Source of the DNA: Membranipora membranacea
Taxonomy: Eukaryota > Bryozoa > Gymnolaemata > Cheilostomatida > Membraniporidae
Assembly (NCBI GenBank): GCA_914767715.1
Contig: OU612065.1
Coordinates: forward strand, 12,464,001 to 12,528,000
Reading direction: 5' to 3'
Length of the DNA: 64,000 bases
Position 1 is the stretch's first letter. Each line of letters opens with the position of its first letter. Both the position numbers and the translations under genes were made by a program. The notes below the pieces were generated by a model. It made no database searches. It was not told the DNA's origin and saw only the letters and a list, made by a program, of their open reading frames with translations. Below are positions 12,024-27,300 of this stretch, piece after piece.

Positions 12024-15000
12024 ATGGCTGACCAAGAAGACAGGTGAGTGGCAAGTGTCTCTGCTATTTTCATGAGGTATAGTGGTGAGTGAGTGACATT
12101 GATTCAGACCAAGTTACCTAGAAGAACACATAGATTTAGGAAACAAAATAATGTGCCCAATCTCTGGACCAGATATGATTTATGTCTGTGATACAGTCAG
12201 CCTTAAAAAAATTCAAGGATACAGCTGGATAAGGTGTGAGAAACAAATACTGCTGAATACATCTCACACCAGAGTTAGTGTGCCAAATCAAAGAACAAGT
12301 TGGCTTTCATTTGAAGTCTGTTAACTAGTATGTCAATGAATGTATGTCGAGCTTAATTGAGAACAGTGTTGGTGTCAGCATGCTTTTTTGAATGGTTGAT
12401 TTATTTGTTGGTTTAGTCAGTTCTGAAGAAAATAGTCTACAACAGTTCAAATATTGTTTTCAATCAGTACTTGACTCCCTGGGCTGCAGGGGTGTGGCTA
12501 GTGTTGTGAGAGTCATCATCAAAATTTTGGCTAGCATAGAAACCTGATGGACAATGTTTTGACTGGTAGTTCCAAAAGAAAGCTCGAAAAATCGGTATCA
12601 CACATATTGTTTCATACTAAAAAGTAATCAAAATGTATAAATGATTCGCTTGATAAATTCAAGAGGAGCAAGTAATTAATTCGATAAACCTGAAGGGTGT
12701 CAAAATATTTGCTCTTACTCACAGCGTCAAATAGCGAGTATTATTATTCGCGTAAGATTAGAATGGCTGCGTTAGTGAGTGTCTGGCTGTCCTAGCACTC
12801 TAATAAAGAAAGCGTCCCCTTTTTTGGTTGCTTCTTCCATCCGTCTGCTACCATTTTAGAATCAGTATCGACAAAGGGTCTGCAAAGACTCACAGCACCA
12901 GGTCCAGTGCCTACAGGGCACGCAATGGGTATGATAAGAAACCAGACATTTCACGAAAGTATTGTTTCTGCATGCACCCTTTGATATCAACTTATTGATA
13001 CATCATCTCATAATTTGCTTCATAATTGTGGTTGTGGTGAACAGTTTGTACGGACTGTCATCAGTTTTCCGTCGTCTTCCTTTTCTTTCTTGCATTTATT
13101 CCTTTCATAATTTTGCATGGCCATATTCAGATTCTCAAGTAAGATTATCAAGAAAATTCAGCATCCTTTGCTTTGATCAAAGGGAATCTCACTCAAATTT
13201 GGAGTTCTGATTGGGCAACCACTATCATCTATTGTTGTAATTGAACAAATCGAACTTCGATTTCAAGATTACAAATTGAATATGTAAACAAGCTATGAGA
13301 CAAATGATTCTTCAACTGAATGTCAAATTCTACAAGAAAATGTTGACTTTCCAATCCTTTTTTACAGACCTGGTTCACGAGCATCACAAGGCTCTATCGC
13401 TGATGCAGTAACTGAACTGACTGTCAGGGCTTTGCAGGAGGTAAGAATTTTGTCCAGTGGTAATGAAATTTAAGATAATTGAAAATATTCAATTTTCTGG
13501 ATCGATTTCCCAATAACATATAAAACTAAATGTAGCGTTTCCCACTGATATCCGGGCGTCATGATTTTAATCATCATAGCCTATGTCATTTTACTCAGTT
13601 CACCCAACATAATGCTAACAAATATTTCTTCTTTTTTTTCAGTTTGACACTGGAGAGATGCCTGATCCTGATTCTACTGCTGTAGCTGATCAGACAAGAG
13701 GTAAATTTGGCAGCTTGTACATCTACATTTACATGCTCTCTCACTTTTTCTAGTCACTTTCTTGTGGAACTGATGAGATGAAACATTTGACACATAATTT
13801 CATGTGTCAGAGGTTCAGTGAACAAACCATGTTGTACTTATATTTCGTAAATTTTCTCATAAATTAGGTTGTCTTTCTGAAAAGTCAACTATCAGTAAAC
13901 ACACTGAATAAGTCAGCTAACTATGAAGGGTTTGATCTCACTCATGCCGTCTCTATGTCTTTCAGGTGAAGCTCCTGCTGCAGGAGGGGAGGATGGACCA
14001 GATACAGAGTTGGCGCCTCTTGGTGATGACAGTGGTGATGAAGCACCTGCTACAGACGTAGGTGATAGAGGTAAGTTATGGTTGAATGCTGAATACTGAA
14101 TGCTGACCTTTACCGATTAAACCTGTAACAATTCACAGAGTTATTTTACGCACACACTAATTTTCTGCTAGTGGATTGATTGTACATGTCCGGCAAAAGC
14201 TGCATTGCCACATATGTATGTTTTACAAATAGAGGTGCAACAAACAATCTAGATATAGCGGCGAATAACCAACAACAATAAAGTGCTTCATTGAGCTGAC
14301 ACATCGGTGTATGCTAGTAGCCCCCATAGGTCCCGGGTGTGGTGTATCTAGGATTTTGAAAGAAAAATGTAAAATCTGCTGCGTGGTTTTCCAAGCTTCC
14401 TTAATACCTAGTTTTAGTTATGTATGACACTTACAGCAACCCATGTCTTTGCTTTGATGAGATATCTTTGGTCTGGTGCATCCTCTCAGTGTAATAACCC
14501 CTCATCATCATAACTTTTAGCCTGGAGTGTTATTCAAAAACCAGATGAATTTAAAGAGAGAAAAAAGAGAGCCCAAAAGAGAGCTAAGGAAGCAAATGGT
14601 AAACATTTTTTTGTATTTCTGTCCCCCAAGACATAGGTCAATTTTTCAACTTGTTAAGTTTTTCCAGTTTCAGGTGTGTTGTTTGTGTGAGTTTGAGTGC
14701 ATAATTACAATACCAAGGAGTTAGTCCTTGATAATCTTCACACTTCCCGAATCACTGAATCACAGACATGCTCATGATTTCTAAAACAGACAAGATAAAT
14801 TGCTATGTATTTGTGTACAAATGGTTATGAGTATGTCATTTTATAATCTCTGTACCAGGACAAGCGGCTGAGAATGCTGGAGGAAGTAAGCCAGCTTCTG
14901 CAAGTGGTAGTGCAAAGGGCTCTCGTCCAACATCTGCTCGTCCAGGATCTGGTCGTCCTGTATCAGCTCGTCCTGGTTCTGCTCGGCCAGGATCTGGTAA

Positions 15001-18000
15001 GCCTGGATCTGCTGCTGCTGAAGACAGACCTGCATCTGGTAGGCCAGGATCAGGTCGTCCTGGCTCTGGGAGACCTGGTTCAGCAAGGCCACAGTCCGGG
15101 AGATCTGTCAGAGAGGGTTCTGCTGGGTCAAGGAGGTCTGTAGCTCAACGACTGGCTGAGGAGCAAGACCAGCAGTTGACTGGTGAGTTAATCATATTTT
15201 CTGCCTCTGAAAGCGACAGTTTGTTGAAGTGGATTTAACCACTTGGTGCAAATTTAACATCATTAAACCTGCGTGCCTGTATATTTTGTATGTCCTCTTG
15301 TAAGGGTTACAATATAAGCTATACAGTGAAACTCTGATTATGTCGTTGAACTATATCTACATTCTGATTAACGCTTTGCGTGACTTGCCTGTGTTTCAGC
15401 GCGGACAACTACTCCACCAGCTGAGATTGAGGGTTCTATAGTCAACTCGGTACATGACGATGGACTGCCCGATGAGCCTGTAGATCAGAGACCGCCCTAC
15501 TCTGGAATGGTCCCACCACCTACTCAATTCCCTGCTGCCAGATCAGGTATCGATCGATTCAAAATAGGTTTTTGTATTGTGAATGTTTAGAATAGCATCA
15601 TAGTTATAAAAAAAAAACTAAGGCCCTTCTAAAGTAACAAAATGATCAAATACACTATATTAAATAATAAGAGTTACAGAAAATGAACATTGAACTATCA
15701 AACTCATGATTTTCAGTGGCTGAAGGGGATGATGATGGTGACGATGATGGCGGAGACTATGGTGGTGATGGAGGAGATGATCTATATCCAGCTTATAACC
15801 AGGGTGATGTCGGTCAGGATCTACAGGAAGTGGAAGAGGATGTATCTGATGATGAGGAAAATGACCTGGTTGTTCTCGATCCGGAGCATGTAAGTGATGT
15901 TATCTATAATATGATTAGATAAAGCTCGGCCTTGTTTGCACCTCAGTACTATAACCTCTATAACAGTTTGTATTGTTTGTGTCCGTATAGAAATTAGTTT
16001 TTACATTACATTTGGACAATGATCGATCAATTTTGACATTTCCTTTTGATTCCTATTTGGTTTCATACTGACCATCAGGTGACGATCAGAAATTAACTAT
16101 CCTTTTTTTCCTTTCTCGATAACATAGCCCCTGATGAGAAGATTCCAAGCCGCATTGAATAAGCAACTCTCAGCTCAACATGAGAAGGTCAAACTTGAGT
16201 ATGGCGAATTATCAGAAGCTCTCAAACGTAAACTGAATGAGAGAGAGACTCTTGGTGTTGAGCTCTATGGCGTTCAGCAGGAGCTTGCCAGGTATACTTT
16301 TATAGGATATTTTCCCCCAGAAACAGGCCTCCTGTGACTGTGTGATTATATAGCATCATTTATCTAGATGTATTTCAAAATTATAATACAGTGTTTATAG
16401 TAGCACCATACAGTGAAAAATAACACAAACATTTTTGCAGGTATCAAGTGTTACTGGAAGACAATCATGACCAATACAACTCACTAAATCATGACAGATC
16501 AGTTAAAGAACAAAATTTGACCGGAGTTAGAGGCCAGTACAAGCAAATGCAGCTTCATCAAAACACTGAAAAGAAGAAAGGTAAATTTATTAGGGCCATA
16601 TGGTATGAAACCTAAATGCTTCAGAAATTTGACCTACCAGAACTCTCTGTGCTGCTTATCACCTATTATTATTGATGTAACTGTACCATCACATGACTGT
16701 GACGCAAGACTTTGTATCATCAGCGTTTTTATGGAACTTGAATTTTCACCATCTATTTGTTTTGTGACAGCTGCTGACTTGCAGCAGGAGGTTGAGAACC
16801 TGGCTCTACGTTTGTTCTATGTGAATAACGCTAAGGATGATGTGAGGTCTGATATAAATGTGATGAAGAGAGCAGCAGAGAGGGCTGATACTGAAGTATC
16901 TGCAGCAGAATCTCACAAACAAAAACAGGTGAACTTTTCTGATCTAAAATGTAACAAATTTATTGTTTAATTAGGGTAACAGCAATGATAATTATATCAC
17001 ATTTTCTATAATATAACATAAATTGAAACTGATTGACATGTACGTGCAGGAAATATATCGATTTTTTCCCCACATTGTCTAGTCTGCTACCAACCAGTGG
17101 GAAATGCCATTAAAAGAAGCTACCACTAGCAGCATTCCTGCACTGATCTCTTTTAGTATTTTTCGGGCAACTAGTTATCAAAGGATATATACCTGTAGAC
17201 CTTTAGTCTGCGTTGTAAATACTTTGGACCTATGATATAACTCTGTGTCACCCACTGCACTTGATGTCCCCATTTTGTTTTGTAATGAACACATAGTTGG
17301 AGATCAAGCTTTACTCTTCAATTACTCCTGCTGTCTCTGAATGTTGCATCATGATATGTCTGTCAACTGTAGGATTTATATGTCGATCGTCTAGTTGAAC
17401 AAGTTGATAAGCTGAGAGAGGACATTGCTATAACTGAAGCACAGCTTACTGCTCAACTAGAGGAAACTAAGGCTGCTAGGGAGGCACTCTCTGAGGCATC
17501 CATGGAGATTGAGGTATTAACCTACAAGTTCTCTGTATTGAATCCCCTTAATTTCCTAACCCGCAAATGGCTAAGAACATTGTACAAAGTTTGTAGAAAT
17601 ATTATGCTTACATTTGGATTTGCTTTAGTACCAATGATCCATTGATAGTTTGTTACGGTTTGGGAAGAAAGTCGTATTGTCTTCTCTTATAGAACATTCA
17701 ACTTGAGAAAAAACAGCTCTACGCTCAGTGGAACAGCAGTCTTATTGGTATGAAGCGCAGAGATGAGGCACATGCTGCCATGCAGGAGGCCAATGAGTGA
17801 GTACATTATGTCCTAGTAGCAGATTGTTTACATTTGGTATTGTTCAGAAATATCCCTTATTATTGATTTACATGCTACATAAGCTAATAATTTAATTCTG
17901 ATATCAAAAATAAAACTGAACTTTATCACAGCCAACAGCGGCAGCGTATCAAATCTTTGGAGACAGAAATTGAAGGTTACAAGAAACAGATTGCGAAGGA

Positions 18001-21000
18001 AGAGGAGCACAATGAAAAACTCACACTGGTTCTGAACAAATGTGAAGTCGACATCGCCACTAGTAAGAAGTTGTTGGATATTTGTTCTCGTAAGATGGAT
18101 GCTCTCAAAACTGAATATTCAACTTACACCAGAATGTTACATGAGACTGAAGAAGCTCTGAACCGAGCTAATGCTGTAAGTTAGAGAAGAACCTTAAATA
18201 CTCATATTATTACCTAACAAAAAGACAGCCAATGTGTTTAATATGCAATTTATATGACTCGGAGTTGTACTCTCTCTGATATTAGGTGGGTAACTCCAAT
18301 TGGTTATAAATATGCTATGATAAGAGTTTTTTATAATCAAGGGGACATATCACACGTCCATTTCCATAAGAATGGACAGAAAAAGATGTGTTGCCCTAGG
18401 GGAAGCTTCATTCACTGCACTGATTTGACCCAAGTTTGCAAACATGAACAGAACAGAACATGCATAGTGTATAAGCAACTGAGCCACCTCCGACTTCGTT
18501 TTTGAAAAGAAGTCGCAAGTGATGTTGTTAAGCAAAGAATTTGACGGATCTGCAATTTGTGTCTTATAATAAGTGTTTTCATCTTATAAATTAAACAGGA
18601 AAAGTTACAGCGAGGACATGAGATAGACAGTCTTCGTAAGCAGATAGAGAGAGAATATCTGGAGAAAGTTAGACTTGAGGATGAAATCATGGAAGTGATC
18701 AGAAACCAGCTGACATTTGATAAAGCTGCCCAATACACTGATAGGATTACTAGAAAGTGCAGGCAGCTCACCAAGGACCTGGTAATGTGTTTGTATCTTT
18801 GTTTTTGTTGTTGTATAAGTACAAGACTGTATTTGATAGTAGGTTTATTGTTCGCGCATGCAAAGAATCATATTGGGAATCTATGACATTTAGGTCGGAT
18901 TGCATCACAGCTTTCAATGTCTATCAGATTACAGGGGCTCTCATTGGGATTTAGATACTCACCTGTGTGTGGGGTCTGCAACAGCACCAAAGGTTGCTAT
19001 GATAATAGTCAATCTGTAAATTTGGTTGGCTAAGGAAAATATTGCCTTATGTGAACCGGGCAGCAGGTGGGCTGCTATTTGAGCCCAGAGCTGAAGATAA
19101 AGTTCATGGCATTTGCCTTAACTAATTACTCCATGTCTCCTTTCAGGAAGCCCAAATAGCCTTGGTAGAAAATGAGATAGCCAATGATTCATTGAGCACA
19201 GTAACCACAAAGGCGAGGATCGGATCCCTGCGGCAAAGCCTTGATGAGCTAGAGGCTATCATAAATCAGAAGAATGACATAATCAACCGCAGTGAGAATG
19301 AGAGCATCAAGCGTAACGCTGTGATTGAAAGGAAACAGCAGATCATAGATCAATTTAACAAGAAGCTTGAACAAATGATATCACAGGCCGGAGTAAGTCC
19401 TGCTTGTATTAATTTACCATTCCTCATCAATGTTTCATTTTCATCATTGGCCTTTTTCCATTATAGTTTATATCAAATTAATAAAAGATTTCACACGGAG
19501 TCCATTTAAGAGAGGCGTCAAAACAAGATGTTTATTTGCGCAGAGTAAATAACTTGCTTAGTTTACTTGCAGTACTGTTCATAAATCGGTAATAATCAGA
19601 TGAAATGTTGGTCATATCTGACTCTCAGCATATCAATTTTGCAGCATTAGTAATATAAATTACAGCTCCATCTCAACCTAACACAATAAATAGCTTGTTA
19701 TGACACTCTAGCAGCATTTTTGTTTATCAAACGTTGTTCATTATCGGTAAACATGATGGTTATCATGCTCATTTATTTTACCTTCAGGGTGTTGAACTTG
19801 GGCCGCTAGAGATTACTATCAACTCGCTGTCTAAATCAATAGAGAGTACACAACAAGACATAGCTCATCTTCAGCTTATGTGGCTCAGGGAGCAAGGAGA
19901 GCTTGTTCGCCTGTCGAAGGAAAACGATCAGAGCAATGAAGATGTAAACATGCTCAAAAAGAAAATAAGCATCCTCTCACAGAAGAAAATAAGGATAGAA
20001 AGTATGACACAGAAATAGATATAGATTGATTGCCAAGTTTCCAAGAGAAGTCATCAAAGATGTTATTGACCTGAACAACACATGATATTTAGTTTTTCCT
20101 TACAGAGTTGGTAGCAAGATTTGATTCATAGATGTTTTGAATCATTTACATATTAACTGTAATTACAGGCTGCATATTACATTCAGATGATTATTTTCAC
20201 AGATGCTATTGAAAAGGAGAACATAGAAACAGTTGGTATAGAGAAAAACATCCGAAATCTGAGGAACGACATGATCAAACTGAACCAGATGCTGCACATA
20301 GAGGCCGGAGCATTTGAAAGTCTAGAGAAAGATAATATTCTCACAGAAAATGCTTTTGTTGGAAATCTCAAGGACGCTGAGCTTGAGAGTGTACAAATGC
20401 AAGCAAAACTGGACTCATTGAAAGAAGAAAAGGAACGCCTCCTAAACAGCCTTGTAGAATCAGAGTGAGTTTGTCGTCACTAGACAGAATTAATTGTGTC
20501 ATGTGCCTGACAATGACTGAAAACACCAGTTCCATTAATCTAAATTGCACAGGTGAAAATTCTCTGACAGAAGGTTACTTATCACCTGACCTAAACTGCC
20601 ATGCTTTTAATGTAGTCAGAACATTTATAGTCTGAGCCCCCCAGACTTTTGCCCCTCGTCCGACGGCCCCCCGGGCGAGAGAACATTTATGATGTTTAAT
20701 ACCTTTAAGATATCTTACGCACACAGGTTGAATGATATTTTTGCTATTTGCTATTTTTGTTTTCAAAAATCAATGATGCAAACTTTGTGTTGCCCTGTGA
20801 TATGTGAAGATGTAGAACTTAAATGGAATTGAAAACCAAACATTGTGGGCAATGTCTATACCCGCCCCTTGTCATAACTCTAACCGTTAGCAGAAACTTG
20901 TCTTGTTGAAGATGCAGTTCAAACAGGAAATTATAGTGATAGCATGCAGGCCTTGATTCAGATTTTTAATCCATATTTCAGGCGTCAAATTATGTTATGG

Positions 21001-24000
21001 GAAAAGAAGACCCAATTAGCTCGAGAGACGAGAGCTGCAGTTGATTCTGAAATTGGTCAAGGTGAAATAAGCGCTATGAAATCAGAGATCCACCGCATGG
21101 AGGTCAGATATGCACAACTAATGAGACAACAAGAGAAAATGATACAGGACATGGAGAAAGCTGTGTCCAGGTCTGGTAACATTACTGATATGATTAACTT
21201 ATGTTTCTAAGAGTTAGTCGACTTGGAAACAAAATGCTGGCAGGGAAGAGGAAAATGCAACCCTCATAGAGTGTGGTGCCCTTAATTTGTTATTTACTTG
21301 CTACATACAAATTAGTCTTATTTATCTCACTGATTCATAGCAATACTCTAGGGTACAAACCTGATCAATTGTAATGTCATGGAGTGAACTCCCCGGTCAA
21401 TAAGCAAAACTGTGTGTCTGTTATCTGACTAACAGCCCACTAACAAGTGATAGTTTCAAGGTTAGTTTGACATTTTTTTCCCAGACGAGACACCATTGTC
21501 ACCCGAGGTGATGCTCAAGCAAAAATAGCAGCCCGGACCAAGAGCAAAGATAAAACTGTCACAAAGGGAACCTTCCAGAGGCAACTGGGTGAACTAAGGA
21601 AGAAAGTTAAAACAACCATCCAGGTACTAATCAAAGTTGTGCCAATCGTTGAACTGATCCATCCCTGGCCACAAAAGACCATAATATTGCCATATCACTT
21701 CACGTCTTATACATCATATCTGGTTGGTCCCTTTCATAAACATGAATAATATTTATGTATACATTTATTTATATCATGTCATGTATGTACGTAAATAAAA
21801 AAAATTGTTTTATGATTATAATATTATATTTATGTCAGGGGGTCCCGAACAATCTTGGAAAACTTTTCAGATCTCACTCCTCTTCCATGCTTCAATGACT
21901 CATTATTGGGGCATTTGCCAACATGTATTTGCAAATACTGTATGTTTCAACCCCAAAAGGATGCTCAGGGCTGTGATGGAGAGCTGCATTCATTGAGAGA
22001 AGATCAGAAACAATTGGGCCAGATGTTAGAGTCGAAACAAATACAATGTAGAGAACTAGAGGGTAATGCTGACTCCCTGGACGGTGATATTGAGAGGCAA
22101 CTGGAAATGAAACAAAGGGTGAGGCCAAAATACATCATTTATATATATATAAATGATAACCTAGATTTAGGTTTAGAGTTGCTTTCCTTTCTAGCATAAA
22201 CTACTTGTATCATATAGCGCTTTTGTTGCAAGGATGAAAAGTATTCATTTAAACAGTCTAGACTTCACAAGTATTGACATTTAGCGATGGTGACCAAATT
22301 TTTGGGGGATAAAATTGAGTATTTTGCAACCATGTGATGCGGTGTGGTCCCAACAAGGATAATATCAATGTGATCCCTCACGTAATGCAAGCATTATTCA
22401 GTTTGCAGAATATTTTTTTCCGTTTTCATTTACCAAAATTCTGGGTTTTGAGATTAAAAATGGAAAAAAACTGAACCACATGGCTGTTAAAGAAAGTTGC
22501 ACAATATCATTTTCATTCTGATTTTTTTTTCAGAATATTGCTGACTTGATAGCAAAACAGCAGAAGACTAAATATTATCAGCAGGTGAAGGACAGGAAAT
22601 ACAAACGCTTAGTAAAGGATGATAACCTGCTGGAAGGTGAGAGGGAAAAACAGGTAAGAAAAATAAACGTCATTGAATTAAAAACTTTTTATTCATTGTA
22701 ACTAGCTAGACTGACCCCTAGGGTTGGGTTATTTGCTAGAGATTTTTTTAAGAGTGACTTTTTGTTAGATTACACCAATAGCCTAGTCACTAGTCACTAG
22801 TCACTAGCAAAGGCAGCAGTTTAAATGAAGTGATGAGGTTGAGTCAATGTTAGCTAGCCACAAATTTCGCTATTTATAGCCTACTCTAAAAGGCAAACTT
22901 TTCCACCTACAAATACTTTAATCCTGTGGGGTAGACTTCACAACTGGGTTAGAAAGCTGGAAATAAAATGTAATAGCTTATCAGGTCATGGCCATGGCAC
23001 TCCTGGGTGCAAAAGGTTTCATCAGCAACGATTTCCAATCCATTCTATCATAAATGTAACCCGTAAGTGTTAAAACATTCTAAATCTGATAGGTCTCACA
23101 TACATGGTTAGTCATAATATAATGGTACAAACTGGAAATAGCTTCTTGAGAGCCAAACTCACCGCTTATTGAAATTTTCTGAGTAAAACACCAGTAGCTG
23201 TTAATGATCTGATAATTACTGTAACTTCTCTTGGGCCGTGCCTTGAATCTACACTCTGGGTCTAAAATATATCAAATTAAATATTAATTCTGAATGAAAA
23301 ATAATAAAGGCAGATGTTCAATGTTTGACTTATCACCTGTACAAAATAATCCTCTGGCTTGAGGTTCACTGGTTACCCCAGCAAAGCTTTTTCTGAAGTT
23401 TCTGTACCTGGTAGCTTGTCTGTTGATTGAAGACAAGGCAAAGTAGAAGTTTACAGCGCTTGGCTGTGGTGTATCATGGAATAGAAATCATGACTGCACC
23501 TCCTCATATACACATGAGAATTTTGATACTGAGTTTGAGGTATATCGAAAGGCTGGCGATACTTATATCCTCCAGCTTCGTGCCTGGAAGTACCTGTCAT
23601 TTACTCAATCAACCCAAAATCAAATTGAAATGAAAATACATGCTGATACCCAACCTTATAGTGTAAAGTGTTTGTGCGCATTGACAGCGAGCTCTCTGAG
23701 ACAGAGAAACATAGATATTGAATAAAGTTATACTCCATTAGCTCCTTTTGATCAGACACGGACATGATTTTCTCAGACCATGCCCTGTATATCAGCGAGA
23801 TAATCATACACGTTTTGGTATGAAGACATGATTATCAATCTCATGGCATGTTTACGATTCCATTCTAAATTTAGAACCTGATTAATGAACATGTTTTTTT
23901 TTTAAAGTTTGCTGGGAAATGCGCTATTTAAATATCAGAAAAATAAAGCAGCATTGGCCGTCGGGTCACACAAATCAGGATCTTCAGTTCCTTATTCCCA

Positions 24001-24314
24001 CAGGGTTATTATTGTTGAAAATAAATCCGTATAACAGGCAAGTTTCAAATATCAGTATAGTGTATACTGGTACAAGGTCCGTACGGTCACGTATAATGAT
24101 TTACGTTTTACAGTCATACATCATAATGCAGTGACTTACCTATCCTTGTTTTTGGTAGATTGATAAGATGCAGTCATTGAGTAACATAGTGGAGAGGCTT
24201 CAGGAAGAGTATCCACATCTACAGCCATCTCTGAGGAAAGTCTCCCTCTCCCTCGGCACCAGAATCATGGAGGAAGGTCCATCTAGTGCACGTGGGTCCG
24301 AAGTGATGGCCTAA
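12024..24314 (+). CDS. CCDC40: CCDC40, coiled-coil cilia axoneme protein
   Basis: CCDC40 works with CCDC39 as the 96-nm axonemal ruler needed to place inner dynein arms and nexin links. The model gives 1,198 residues (human about 1,140) from 23 exons: 12024-12043, 13368-13440, 13643-13700, 13966-14070, 14521-14598, 14859-15182, 15400-15546, 15717-15889, 16128-16291, 16441-16580, 16771-16928, 17373-17513, 17693-17796, 17932-18175, 18599-18781, 19147-19392, 19788-20001, 20203-20464, 20982-21170, 21485-21623, 21960-22118, 22534-22653, 24159-24314. The acidic N-terminal region leads into [18 protein letters not shown], a family signature, then continuous coiled coil. Exon 20982 carries [14 protein letters not shown] and a second conserved block, EIHRME, the strongest match to known CCDC40. 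Exon 19788 begins GVELGPLEI, also conserved. The donor at 21171 (GTCTGG) is weak, and exon 21960 could start 9 bp later. Confidence 0.93.
14714..14730. repeat. Small CAAGGAG hairpin
   Basis: CAAGGA, a five-base loop and TCCTTG, in a CCDC40 intron. Similar CAAGGAGT hairpins occur at 43397 and 62971. Confidence 0.45.
14921..15103 (+). repeat. In-frame RPGS-type low-complexity repeat in CCDC40
   Basis: About 60 residues made of four- to five-residue units of the type RPGSG / RPGSA / RPTSA, all inside one exon (14859-15182) and in frame. It gives a basic, Ser/Pro/Gly-rich, probably disordered segment ahead of the acidic stretch. Confidence 0.9.
22784..22807. repeat. Short tandem repeat (TAGTCAC)n
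   Basis: Three full 7-bp units plus TAG, in the large last intron of CCDC40 (22654-24158). The rest of that 1.5 kb intron shows nothing I can name. Confidence 0.8.
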
Positions 24315-27300
24315 CCTAGAAACTAACATTGATCATTACAGTTCCTCTTGACTCTCAGTTTTATTGCCAATTTTAGCTCGGGCTATATTGACCCAACCGC
24401 TTTTGTTCAAACAGTCCACTCAACATGTACTGTTGTGAAAGACCTATCTTCCATTACAAAAGTACATGCTGACTTGTTCAGTTCATTTAATTGTTTTATT
24501 TTAATGACGTCGTTTCTGACTCATCAGTGCGGAGAGCTAGCAATACATTCCACAGAGACTATCATATCAGACTATTAGAAGTCAAATCTGTCTGTGACGG
24601 CATCATGTTATTTTTAATGATATTTAGTATTTATTGCATCATCAATCTTATGTGGTAAAATTTACGTACATGACGGTTTTCCTTTCATAATGTTGAGATA
24701 ATAAAGCATTTTGTTACGACGTAAACATTCACTGGAAACTCCAATTTATGCTCTCTGAAACAATATGTAAATTCAATTACTATCTCAATATATGCTGGGC
24801 TTTACAACGATATGCATGCAGTATAGTGGTAATTGCCTGAACAGAACTGAATTATACCCCTAGATCAACAGTAAAGAGGCACCAATGCACTGGCGAGTTT
24901 TCTGCTATAAATAGGTGGATAATTAAACAACAATCCTTCTTCACTAATCGACCAATGAGATAACAAGCTGCGTCAACTTAACAGCAGCTGGTGTTAACTT
25001 AGACAAGCATACAGATTCACACTAATTGTTTGGCTACCGCTCAATGCTGTCGGATTAAAGTGCACCAGGTTTTGATATAATACATCAGGTGCCCTTGTAT
25101 TTAGATAACTAGCTCCACACCAATGTGACAATAGCTACAAGCACTTGTTTACATATATTTACCAGGTATGTAGGCCTTTCATTACATTATATATGTGCAT
25201 GCTACTTGACTTTCTTTTCTGATAACTTCCTAATTCGCATCATCCATACTCTAATTAAGTTTGTTACAGAACTTTATAGTGGCTCTGAGTTTGGTGCCCA
25301 AACTAGTGACTGAACTCAGGTATTATCATTAATCACCAATATGATATACATATAGCCGAGTCCTCGATGCTGCCGCACAAACATGTTCGAATTATGATGA
25401 TTGAAGCTCTTATCTACCGCGAGTTACTTATAATATTACAAAATTTTCATAAAGTTTGTTCTCGCCATCCATTTTTAATAAGTAGGCCTACACAATACAA
25501 GGTTTGGTTTTAAGAGATTTTGCAGGTATGAGAGACAACCTTGAGGTGGAGTCCATGGCATTGGTATGAGGAACATACTAAAACAATCCATGTTCTCCGA
25601 CAATGCTAATTACTTAATTTTGTGAGATACTCTGAATAATCTGCTGATTACCATAAGGAGCTATTAGAAATTAATAATGGGGGTGTGGGTGTAATTTGGA
25701 GCTTTGAATTAAGGAGAAGTCAATTACATGCAGAATCAGAAATGGCGTTTATTCATGTGAAAATATGATATTTATAAGTATTCTGGCATTATGCCCACAT
25801 ATCCTTTCTGAGAAACATTTAGAACATTTATTGCAGAAATGCTCAAATGCGATTTCAGCTTGGCAAGTTTGGCAAAATCATCAACAGCAACAATTGCAAG
25901 ATATGTATTTATTTCAAGTGGGAGGAGAGGTTTCGATAGCAATATTCATTAAGCTGTTAATTGAAGAGAGTTTGCAGAGGCTAATTGCTGCCTGCTTACC
26001 CAGGCACGGAATCACTATATCTACATGACATTGTGTTCTGTGAGAACTACTTATATAATAGTAAGTTACAGTTTTTTGCCTCTGAGGACCTTCTCCATAT
26101 AACTGTCATACAGGAGAGCAAATTGTAAGTCGTTTGATGTAGGATGTGATGTCTGTTAGATGTGATTGTGGGGTTGAAATTTTTAAGTAGAGTATAAATT
26201 TTTGCGGTTTCAGCACTTCTATGGACAGTAAAAAAAATTGGATGCCAAATTTGAACAATATTTATGGTCTATTACGACTAACAGCAGTATGATAGTGTTT
26301 GCTTAAACTTTATGTTTTAAATATTCGAGTTCATTCAAAGTCACGGAAATCCCCCTGGATGGAAAACATTCAATAATCAATACTGTATGAATTATGTAAA
26401 AAAATTTAGATACTCGTGGTTAATTTACCCTGTTCCATTATTTTGTACTGTCTAAACTTGGTCAGGTGGATGTCATCTAGACTAGAGATGTCTTCCAAAC
26501 TCCAGGTGTTATAAACCAATTTGTTAAGAGTTAGTTGATATAACATGCACTGATAACAGCTTGAAGCGCTTCATAGACATTGATACATAGATAACCGCCC
26601 CGTTTTAGGAAACTTTTATGGTTCATGAGAAGAATTTTCAATTCTGTTCCCACCACTGATGTCATCATAGGGTGTTGACCTAAGCTTGATGCTCGAAGTG
26701 GTATAGGTTTCTTTCTGAATCTAATTTCTATGACTTGCTCAATTTGAAAATATTGCAAATTTACATCCACCAACCATTCATGAAGTTTATGAGCTCGATC
26801 TGAAACGCTCCAAAAATTAATTCTGATGGAGAGTCTGAATGGTAGGTGTCTGTGTGTTAGTTAGGTAGAATTATTGTGACATTAACAGTAATGACCTCTT
26901 CAAATAAATAAACATCTACTCAGTTTTAAAATAAAAAACCACCCATATTTTGGATTTCAATTCAAAAGATGTGGTAATGGGTAGCAATACCACAAATTTG
27001 TAAAGGACTCAGTTGGTGGAAAACTGGTTTTTAAGAAAAGACTCTTCTATACATTGACTTACCAAGTAAAGGCACTCAACAAGCGTTTTTGCAAAGCATG
27101 AAGTAAGTTCTGTTTGACTTTGAAAATGATGTAAATCTAGTAGGTTAAGCTCCAATTCTGAAATCCAACTATGATATATAAATAAACTAATACCAACTTT
27201 GCCTGTCCACCATTTTATAGTACCAGAAAAAAGGCAGACTGTCAACATAATTTTACTTCGTATTACATATGCATCACGTAGAGGTTATCAGTGCCAGTGC

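Noticed and set aside
14841-15092. Gln/Leu-rich minus-strand open frame
   Set aside because: It is the antisense shadow of the RPGS repeat in the CCDC40 exon.
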